From Muribaculaceae bacterium (GTDB lineage: Bacteria; Bacteroidota; Bacteroidia; Bacteroidales; Muribaculaceae), in contig JAMPAX010000001.1 in NCBI GenBank assembly GCA_023667015.1, forward strand, positions 297,443 through 361,442: a DNA stretch of 64,000 bases, read 5' to 3'. This document shows, one piece after another, positions 57,667 to 64,000 of the stretch; within the stretch, counting starts at the first letter, position 1, and each line of letters opens with the position of its first letter. A program made the position numbers and the translations under genes. The notes beneath the pieces are model-generated. The model was not told where the DNA came from, searched no databases, and was given only the letters and a program-made list of their open reading frames with translations.

Positions 57667-59709
57667 TCAGCCTACTTGGCTGCCGGGAACTACCGGTCCG
57701 GTAGGACCTATTACGGTTAGCTTGCCGTCAGGGCATACTGCGCTAAGTATCATCCCCTGCGACTCTATGCCCATCATACTGCGCGGTGCAAAGTTGGCTA
57801 TGAAGCATATTTCTTTTCCCACGAGTTCGCCGGGGTCTTCGTAGCTCTGAGCTATACCGCTGAGGATAGTACGACCTCCCATGCCATCGTCAATCTTGAA
57901 TTGCAATAGTTTTTTAGACTTCTTCACCTTTGAGCATTCCAGAACTTTTCCTACTCGGATATCCATCTTCTCGAAGTTTTCGAAGTCTACATTTTCTTTT
58001 ATGGGTTCGGGCTGCCAGTTTTTCAACTCGTTGGCTTTCTTAGTGTCTTCAAGTTTCTTGATCTGGGCTTCAACAACGCTGTCATCGATTTTCTCAAACA
58101 GCAGCCCCCCATTGACGACTTTTCTTCCGGCCGGGATAAGGTCGAAATTGCCGGGCATGCTCCAATCTACGCTGTCCATGCCAAACATCTTGCAGATCTT
58201 CTGCGAAGCGAAGGGGGTGAAGGGCTCGAAAGCAGCGGCAAGCTGAGCACAAAGCTGCACACATAGATTCATGACCGTCTTCACTCTCTCAGGGTCGGTC
58301 TTGATTGCCTTCCAAGGCTCGGCATCCGCAAGATACTTATTGCCTATACGGGCAATGTTCATTGCCTCCTTGCTGGCATCGCGGAATTTGAAGTTTTCGA
58401 GATTTCGCGTCAACTCTTCAACCGTTTTTTTAGTTTCGGTCATCATAGACTTGTCCTGCTCTGTAAGCTCACCAAGAGCCGGCACCTCACCGTAGTAATA
58501 CTTACCGAGCAACACAGCTACACGATTGACAAAGTTGCCGAAGATGGCTACGAGTTCCGTATTTACTCTCGCCTGGAAATCTGCCCAGGTGAAGTTATTA
58601 TCCTTAGTCTCAGGAGCATTAGCAGTCAGCACATAGCGCAGCTCATCCTGACGACCCGGGAGTTCCTGAAGATATTCATGGAGCCATACAGCCCAATTTC
58701 TGGAGGTAGAGATTTTGTCGTTTTCAAGATTCAGGAATTCATTGGCCGGGACATTGTCGGGGAGGTTATAGGTGCCATCAGCCATCAGCATAGCGGGGAA
58801 GACAATACAATGGAACACGATATTATCCTTACCGATAAAATGAATCATGCGAGTATCTTTCTGTTTCCACCATTTTTCCCAGTCGTCGCCCACACAGTCG
58901 ATTGTATTGGAGATATAACCGATAGGAGCATCAAACCAGACGTAGAGCACCTTTCCCTCAGCATTCTCAGCGGGCACAGGGATACCCCAGTTAAGGTCAC
59001 GGCTGACAGCGCGAGGCTGCAGACCCATATCGAGCCATGACTTACACTGTCCGTAGACATTGGTTTTCCACTCCTTATGTTCTTCCAGAATCCACTTTCT
59101 TAAAGGCTCTTCCCACTTGTCGAGGGGGAGATACCAATGAGTGGTTTCGCGCAATACGGGGGTATTGCCGGTAATGGCACTCTTTGGGTTGATCAGGTCG
59201 GTAGCATTAAGAGAGGTTCCGCAGGCTTCACATTGGTCTCCATAGGCGTGGTCATTGCCGCAATGCGGGCAAGTACCTGTCACATATCTGTCGGCCAGGA
59301 ACTGATCAGCCTGCTCATCGTATAATTGCTTGGACGTTTTGAGGATAAATTGCCCCTTCCGGTCGAGTCTGCGGAAGAAGTCGGAGGCCACACGGCGATG
59401 AGTTTCGGAGGTAGTACGGCCATAGACATCGAAAGAGATACCCAATCCCTCGAAAGAGTCCTTAATAATATTATGGTAGCGGTCTACGATATCTTGCGGT
59501 GTCACTCCCTCATTTTTTGCTTTGATGGTAATGGGGACACCATGTTCGTCGCTACCACCGACGAAGAGCACTTCCTGGCCACGTTGGCGAAGAAAACGCG
59601 CATAGATGTCAGCCGGCACATATACACCGGCCAAATGGCCGATATGTACAGGTCCGTTAGCATAAGGCAGAGCAGAAGTTATAAGAGTTCGTCTGAAGTT
59701 CTTTTCCAT
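57667..59709 (-). CDS. metG: Methionyl-tRNA synthetase
   Basis: Charges initiator and elongator tRNA-Met. The 680-residue class I enzyme has HIGH ([25 protein letters not shown], about residue 17), the zinc-binding knuckle [18 protein letters not shown] near 148, KISTS in place of KMSKS, and a C-terminal OB-fold tRNA-binding domain ([20 protein letters not shown], from about 570) like EMAP II. Total length fits the dimeric MetRS. A -7 element TAAATTTG on the minus strand (59837-59830) lies upstream, divergent from lrp. Confidence 0.97.
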   Translation of the reverse strand: MEKNFRRTLITSALPYANGPVHIGHLAGVYVPADIYARFLRQRGQEVLFVGGSDEHGVPITIKAKNEGVTPQDIVDRYHNIIKDSFEGLGISFDVYGRTTSETHRRVASDFFRRLDRKGQFILKTSKQLYDEQADQFLADRYVTGTCPHCGNDHAYGDQCEACGTSLNATDLINPKSAITGNTPVLRETTHWYLPLDKWEEPLRKWILEEHKEWKTNVYGQCKSWLDMGLQPRAVSRDLNWGIPVPAENAEGKVLYVWFDAPIGYISNTIDCVGDDWEKWWKQKDTRMIHFIGKDNIVFHCIVFPAMLMADGTYNLPDNVPANEFLNLENDKISTSRNWAVWLHEYLQELPGRQDELRYVLTANAPETKDNNFTWADFQARVNTELVAIFGNFVNRVAVLLGKYYYGEVPALGELTEQDKSMMTETKKTVEELTRNLENFKFRDASKEAMNIARIGNKYLADAEPWKAIKTDPERVKTVMNLCVQLCAQLAAAFEPFTPFASQKICKMFGMDSVDWSMPGNFDLIPAGRKVVNGGLLFEKIDDSVVEAQIKKLEDTKKANELKNWQPEPIKENVDFENFEKMDIRVGKVLECSKVKKSKKLLQFKIDDGMGGRTILSGIAQSYEDPGELVGKEICFIANFAPRSMMGIESQGMILSAVCPDGKLTVIGPTGPVVPGSQVG

Positions 59710-59844
59710 TGTCTCAAAATATTTTCAATACGGCTACGGACATTCAGAATTGAAGCAGAAACGAGCAATTTGAGTCCGTGGCCGAGTGTTTTTATCTAAA
59801 TTTTCCAAGATTCTTACTCAAATTGACTGCAAATTTAGCAATTT

Positions 59845-59876
59845 TTTGCAAATATGCAGAATTACTATTAAATTTG
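59845..59876 (+). promoter_or_regulatory. Promoter of the Lrp gene
   Basis: TTTG (59845-59848), 20 bases, TAAATTTG (59869-59876). Leader about 57 bases to the ATG at 59939. Confidence 0.78.
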
Positions 59877-59938
59877 CAATCTAATTTTTCATAATATTCA
59901 ATAGTGCCCGTATCATAAACCATCGACCTCTTAATATC

Positions 59939-60403
59939 ATGGACAGAATCGACAGATTAGACAGAAAGATTCTGAGCATCGTAATGAAGAATGCCAGAAT
60001 CCCTTCGAAAGACGTAGCCGTAGAATGCGGCGTATCCAGAGCTGCTATTCATCAGCGTCTGCAACGACTGATAGACACCAAAGTAATCACCGGCTCCGGC
60101 TACCATGTAGACCCCAAGACGTTAGGCTACAACACATGCACATACGTTGGCGTGAAACTTGAAAAAGGATCAATGTATAGAGAGGTGTCGAACGAGATTT
60201 CAAAAATTCCCGAGGTTGTAGAATGCCACTATACTACCGGCCCATACTCCATGCTTATCAAGGTATATGCTCGCGACAATCAAGACTTGATGGTAATCCT
60301 CAACGACCAGATTCAGCACATCGCCGGCGTCACTGAGACTGAGACTCTCATCTCCCTCGAACAGAGCTTCAATCGAGAACTCCACGTCTATTTAGATGAA
60401 TAA
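59939..60403 (+). CDS. Lrp/AsnC-family transcription regulator
   Basis: A 154-residue DNA-binding regulator. It has an N-terminal winged helix (LDRKILSIVMKNARIPSKDVAVECGVSRAAIHQRLQRL, recognition helix at about 30-45) and a C-terminal RAM/ligand-binding domain (KIPEVVECHYTTGPYSMLIKVYARD, ITxTxT-like VTETETLISLEQSF). It probably senses an amino acid. It is followed seven bases later by a YfhO gene in the same transcript. The last codons (YLDE) sit in the first copy of a 14-base duplication. Confidence 0.94.
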   Translation: MDRIDRLDRKILSIVMKNARIPSKDVAVECGVSRAAIHQRLQRLIDTKVITGSGYHVDPKTLGYNTCTYVGVKLEKGSMYREVSNEISKIPEVVECHYTTGPYSMLIKVYARDNQDLMVILNDQIQHIAGVTETETLISLEQSFNRELHVYLDE

Positions 60404-60417
60404 ATTTAGATGAATAA
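60391..60417. repeat. 14-bp direct duplication spanning the lrp stop and the next start
   Basis: TTTAGATGAATAA occurs at 60391-60403 and again at 60405-60417. The first copy gives the lrp stop codon, and the second supplies the ATG of the YfhO gene. Confidence 0.85.
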
Positions 60418-62899
60418 GAAAAACCTTATCTACAGCATCATGGCTGCGCTGCTTTTAGCAGTCGTAGCCATCTTGTTTTTTGCCCCGGACGTTTTTGAGG
60501 GCAACACTCTTCAGCAACATGACACCCTCCAAGGTATCGCCAATGGTCAGGAGGGAAAGGCCTTCCATGAGACTACCGGAGAGACTACACGCTGGACAGA
60601 CTCCCTATTCGGAGGTATGCCCAATTTCCAAATTTCTCCGACATATCCGGCCAACACCATGCTCCAATGGGTAGGAACCCTCTTCACCCTCGGCCTTCCG
60701 GCTCCGGCAGGTCTGCTTTTCGCCATGATGTTCGGGTTCTTCATCATGGGCCTTTGTTTCAGACTGAAATGGCCCCTTGCCTTCTTCGGCGCCATAGCCT
60801 GGGGCTTCTCTTCTTACTTCATCATAATCATCGGTGCCGGACACATCTGGAAATTCATCACATTAGCCTACATTCCTCCAACTATCGGGGCTATGTATCT
60901 CTGCTACAGAGGAAAATATCTGTGCGGCACAGCTCTGACAGGACTCTTCGCCGCCCTGCAACTGCAGTCGAACCATCCCCAGATGACCTACTATTTCCTC
61001 TTCCTCATTCTCTTCCTGGTAATAGCATGGCTCTTCATAGCCAAGAAAGAGGGGCAAATCCGCAGATGGCTGGCAGCCTCAGGATGTGTCATTTTCGCAG
61101 CGCTCCTCGCCCTCGGTGTTAACTCCGCCAGCCTCTACAACACCTTAGAATACTCCAAGGAGACAGTTCGCGGAAAATCTACTGAACTCACCGCTACCGC
61201 CGGATCTGCAGAAAATGCCGGTATGGATCGCGATGCCATTACAGCTTGGAGCTATGGCATCGATGAGACCTTCACCCTGCTGATTCCCAACGTGAAGGGC
61301 GGTGCTACAATCAAGCCTGTGGGTGGTGAGAATAAGATGCTGACAATAGCTGAGACCCCTACCGTACAGAAATCCTACGCCTCTCCGGAGGAAATGCAGT
61401 TCTTAGGGTATTTCCCCCAATACTTTGGCAATCAGCCGATGACCAACGGCCCGGTATATGTCGGAGCTTTCATCCTTCTGCTTGCCGTCTTGGCAATGTT
61501 TGTAGTCGACGATACTAAGTTCGTACCCATAAAGTGGGCTCTGTTTGCCGCAATGATTCTGTCGGTACTCCTCGCCTGGGGCCACAACTTAGAGTTCTTC
61601 ACCAACTTCTTCATCGACTACTTCCCGGCATACAATAAATTCCGCGCCGTAGCCTCCATGCTCGTAGTGTTGGAATTCTGCGTTCCCTGCCTGGCTATTC
61701 TCTGCCTGATGAAGATTCTTTCTACTCCTGACTTCCTGCAGAGATATGGCACCACCAGCGCCTGCGTCAGCGGCGTATTCGTACTGATATGCTTCTTCGG
61801 ATGGGTGTCACCCTCAATCTTCGGCAAACCCTTCAGCAACTCCGAACTCGAGATGCTAAATGCCCAGGGGGCTATGTCTGATCCGGCATATTCCAATGTA
61901 CTATCACTCATCTCCCGAGCGCGTCTCGACATGATTAGTGCCGACTCCCTGCGCTCATTGGCATTTATCATCGTTGGAGCACTCGTATGCTGGCTCTACC
62001 TTAAGGGTATTCTGAAGAACAAGACAGCTTTTGTATTGATGCTTACTGCCGTAATGCTCATCGATCTCTTCACGGTCAACAAACGTTACGTCAACCACGA
62101 TAACTTCGTAGCAGCTTCCGAGGCTCAGTCCTCCTTAGAATCAACACCGGCCGACCGTCAAATCCTTCGCGACAAGTCCCACTACCGTGTTATGGACATC
62201 GATGGCTTCGGTTCCGCCCGCTCTTCGTATTTCCACAACACCATCGGCGGATACCACGCTGCGAAGCTCACCCGCTACAATGACCTGATAGAACGCCAGA
62301 TACAGAAAGGCAATCCCGGCGTACTAAATATGCTCAACACCAAGTATGTAATCTCCGGAGGAAAGGCAGAGACCAATCCCGGTGCTCTGGGCAACGCTTG
62401 GTTTGTAGAGAAGATTAGCTACGTAGCCACTCCCGATGAGGAGATGACTATGCTCGACACTCTGCCAACAGCTACTGCCGCCGTAGCCGACGCTAAATAC
62501 AGCAACATCCTTGGCAAAGCAGCGCCGAAGACTCCCGGCGATACAATCTTCCTGAGCTCCTACGCTCCCAATAAGTTGCATTATAAGTACAACTCCGCAA
62601 AAGGGGGACTTGCCGTCTTCTCAGAGGTCTACTTCCCTTGGGGTTGGCAGGCGAGGGTTGATGGCAAGCCGCTGGAAATCGGCAGAGTCAACTACGTGCT
62701 CCGTGCTCTGCAACTTCCTGCAGGCAGCCATGACGTTGAGTTTGTGTTTGACCCGCAGTCACTGAAGGTCACCAATACTATAGGTATCACATCAATGTGT
62801 ATAATCTACCTGCTATGTGCCCTGGCCATAGGCTATACCGCCTATAGGATGGTTCGTAGCAGGAAAGAGACAGACGAAAAAAGAGAGGTAGTCAAATAA
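60410..62899 (+). CDS. YfhO-family multispanning membrane protein
   Basis: An 829-residue inner-membrane protein with about 13 hydrophobic segments, from NLIYSIMAALLLAVVAILFFAPDVFEG onward, with a large non-membrane region near the C terminus (about residues 550-790) before a last helix. The WTDSLFGGMPNFQISPTYPANTM and CFRLKWPLAFFGAIAWGFSSYF blocks match the YfhO family of GT-C-like proteins thought to handle lipid-linked sugars, for example in lipoteichoic acid or surface-glycan modification. It is seven bases from lrp and its stop overlaps the next gene's ATG by one base. Confidence 0.87.
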   Translation: MNKKNLIYSIMAALLLAVVAILFFAPDVFEGNTLQQHDTLQGIANGQEGKAFHETTGETTRWTDSLFGGMPNFQISPTYPANTMLQWVGTLFTLGLPAPAGLLFAMMFGFFIMGLCFRLKWPLAFFGAIAWGFSSYFIIIIGAGHIWKFITLAYIPPTIGAMYLCYRGKYLCGTALTGLFAALQLQSNHPQMTYYFLFLILFLVIAWLFIAKKEGQIRRWLAASGCVIFAALLALGVNSASLYNTLEYSKETVRGKSTELTATAGSAENAGMDRDAITAWSYGIDETFTLLIPNVKGGATIKPVGGENKMLTIAETPTVQKSYASPEEMQFLGYFPQYFGNQPMTNGPVYVGAFILLLAVLAMFVVDDTKFVPIKWALFAAMILSVLLAWGHNLEFFTNFFIDYFPAYNKFRAVASMLVVLEFCVPCLAILCLMKILSTPDFLQRYGTTSACVSGVFVLICFFGWVSPSIFGKPFSNSELEMLNAQGAMSDPAYSNVLSLISRARLDMISADSLRSLAFIIVGALVCWLYLKGILKNKTAFVLMLTAVMLIDLFTVNKRYVNHDNFVAASEAQSSLESTPADRQILRDKSHYRVMDIDGFGSARSSYFHNTIGGYHAAKLTRYNDLIERQIQKGNPGVLNMLNTKYVISGGKAETNPGALGNAWFVEKISYVATPDEEMTMLDTLPTATAAVADAKYSNILGKAAPKTPGDTIFLSSYAPNKLHYKYNSAKGGLAVFSEVYFPWGWQARVDGKPLEIGRVNYVLRALQLPAGSHDVEFVFDPQSLKVTNTIGITSMCIIYLLCALAIGYTAYRMVRSRKETDEKREVVK

Positions 62900-63465
62900 T
62901 GGACCTCTACCGAAGACTGCGTCATACCTACGGCTATGGGGTTCATTCTCCCCTCGCCTTTCGACTTGTCAAAGATATCCTCAATCCATCGGTCTCCCTG
63001 GCTTGGTATGGATATGAGGATATCGAGCAATGGCTCGAGCGCCGGAAAGACTCACCCTTAGCACCCCTCACTCCTATTACATATAGGAGTAGCCGCCAAT
63101 TGCGCAAAGATGCAAGGCTTTTACTGCGATTTGCCACCTTCACATCTTGCTCTACAGCATGGGCTCCTGCTAACACCCCTGAAACCCTCTTCGCCGCACT
63201 GCATCTGGCGGACTCACGGATGATAATTACATCCGACCTTGACAGCCTGGATAGAGCAAATTTTATTCTCGCCCTTGGCAATACCTTGTCAATAGAGGAT
63301 TTGCGCAGAGCTATGTCGCGCACCGGAGTCCGCCTGCTATGGCTAAACCCACCTGAAGAAGCAGTGCCCGAATCGATTATCTCCGGAGGAGTTTGCCTTC
63401 GAGGGAAGCGACGCTGGTTAGCCATCACCGGCGACTCTCCCCTACATCTATATTCTATCCTCTAA
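62899..63465 (+). CDS. Degenerate methyltransferase-like protein, unknown
   Basis: A 188-residue protein starting MDLYRRLRHTYGYGVHSPLAFRLVKDIL, the HGVHSPF-type opening of a Bacteroidetes family related to class I methyltransferases. The SAM-binding glycine motif is not visible in the middle (FATFTSCSTAWAPANTPE), so catalysis is doubtful. The last codons and stop lie in one arm of a perfect 18-bp inverted repeat. It is translated with YfhO. Confidence 0.6.
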   Translation: MDLYRRLRHTYGYGVHSPLAFRLVKDILNPSVSLAWYGYEDIEQWLERRKDSPLAPLTPITYRSSRQLRKDARLLLRFATFTSCSTAWAPANTPETLFAALHLADSRMIITSDLDSLDRANFILALGNTLSIEDLRRAMSRTGVRLLWLNPPEEAVPESIISGGVCLRGKRRWLAITGDSPLHLYSIL

Positions 63466-63499
63466 TTCAAGTCGCACAGCAACTTGAATTAGAGGATAG
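63455..63499. repeat. 18-bp perfect inverted repeat at a gene end
   Basis: CTATCCTCTAATTCAAGT (63455-63472) and its exact reverse complement (63482-63499) flank a 9-base loop. The left arm includes the stop codon TAA and preceding codons. Confidence 0.85.
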
Positions 63500-63600
63500 G
63501 GTTGATGGAGTTTATTGTTGATGGTTGATGGTTTATTGTTGATGGTTTATTGTTGATGGTTTATTGTTTATAGTTCATGATTGATGGTTTATAGTTGATT
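63500..63600. repeat. TTTATTGTTGATGG tandem repeats before xerD
   Basis: Imperfect copies of a 14-base unit (GTTTATTGTTGATG, with GTTTATAGTTGAT variants) fill the gap and end at the xerD ATG. Confidence 0.9.
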
Positions 63601-64000
63601 ATGGCAGAGAGTATCTTTAGAAATTTTCAGACCTATCTGGCTATAGAACGGGGATTCTCCCAAAATACTGTAGAGGCTTATTCTTCGGATATCTCCCATC
63701 TGATGGTGTTTCAAGAAAATTCCGGACGTAATATACTCTCTACTACCGAGGGAGAAATCTCCGAATTCCTGGCTACTCTTCATGACTTAGGTATTTCACG
63801 ACCCTCACAAGCCCGCATGCTTGCAGGAATACGAGCATTCTTCAAATATCTGCGACTCGAAAAAATTATTGATGAAGACCCCACGGCTCTGATACAATCT
63901 CCTGCTCCGGAGCGTACTCTTCCCGACGTGCTTACAATCGAGGAGATAGATGCCATGATTGAAGCCATCCCCGAAGGAAAGAACGAAAGCTTGCGAAACC
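63601..64000 (+). CDS. xerD: Tyrosine recombinase XerD, 5' part (runs off the window)
   Basis: The first 133 codons of a site-specific recombinase of the Xer type. The core-binding domain is visible: FRNFQTYLAIERGFSQNTVEAYSSDISHLMVF, LHDLGISRPSQARMLAGIRAFFKYLRLEKIIDEDPTALI, and the start of the catalytic domain, LPDVLTIEEIDAMI. It normally resolves chromosome dimers at dif with XerC. The catalytic Arg-His-Arg-Tyr residues are outside the window. Housekeeping copy rather than a mobile-element integrase, judged from the domain length and lack of element features. Confidence 0.9.
   Translation, partial: MAESIFRNFQTYLAIERGFSQNTVEAYSSDISHLMVFQENSGRNILSTTEGEISEFLATLHDLGISRPSQARMLAGIRAFFKYLRLEKIIDEDPTALIQSPAPERTLPDVLTIEEIDAMIEAIPEGKNESLRN

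Noticed and set aside
63601-64000. Integrase of a mobile element at the window end
   Set aside because: Sequence and lack of flanking element features fit housekeeping XerD; no direct repeats or cargo genes are seen.
1-64000. CRISPR array or cas genes
   Set aside because: No regularly spaced repeats with unique spacers; all repeat arrays have adjacent units with no spacers.

Overview
This window is a chromosomal segment of a gut-type Bacteroidales bacterium, most likely a Muribaculaceae (S24-7) member. Support comes from a SusC/SusD-type outer-membrane uptake locus, many promoters of the Bacteroidetes form TTTG-N19-21-TAnnTTTG, weak or absent Shine-Dalgarno sequences, and Bacteroidetes-restricted families (DUF4919, PepSY-like DUF2874, YfhO). 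The family-level assignment is inference. I see no rRNA, CRISPR array, prophage, integron or insertion sequence. Three tRNAs are present (Asp-GTC, Gln-TTG, Pro-GGG), all on the minus strand.

Layout. 1-4.8 kb: metK behind a candidate SAM-II riboswitch with terminator, a PpiD/SurA-type periplasmic foldase, and trmD. 5-6.3 kb: myo-inositol-1-phosphate synthase. 6.7-12.8 kb: a plus-strand run with DivIC/FtsB, a membrane protein, CoaX, an outer-membrane barrel, LptC, a CNNM/CorC transporter, an ECF sigma factor and a PepSY-like protein. 13-20.3 kb: a fucosyltransferase and M28 peptidase pair divergent from tyrS-aroB, then an ABC permease with rbfA, and an O-methyltransferase with aroQ. 20.5-28.1 kb: tRNA-Asp, a lipid kinase, a Wzc-like tyrosine autokinase, an acyltransferase, and a four-gene membrane-lipid operon (PgpA, GtrA, CDP-alcohol phosphatidyltransferase, PAP2). 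Together with the inositol synthase, this operon can be read as a bacterial inositol-lipid pathway. 28.4-36 kb: a SusC-SusD-SusE-SusF operon with no hydrolase or regulator. 36.5-42.9 kb: a housekeeping minus-strand run (ribH, TPR protein, SIS isomerase, thioesterase, DUF721, recF, upp, ribF, HAD). 43-48.4 kb: pfkA, SlyD, DUF4919, a membrane protein and two glycosyltransferases. 48.4-51.7 kb: tRNA-Gln and a cluster of three FKBP-type proteins, plus a 35-codon small ORF inside a palindromic repeat. 51.8-64 kb: galM-galK, ferritin, an SDR plus a DUF115-like protein, a GT2, tRNA-Pro, metG, an Lrp regulator, a YfhO membrane protein, a small unknown, and the 5' part of xerD running off the end.

Two genome-scale patterns stand out. 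First, short simple tandem repeats (9-20 bp units) fill many intergenic gaps and often run into the last codons and stop codon of the preceding gene. Second, an AT-rich palindromic element (arms TAAGTAGCTGT / ACAGCTACTTA) recurs between genes at six places, twice supplying a stop codon and once enclosing a small ORF.
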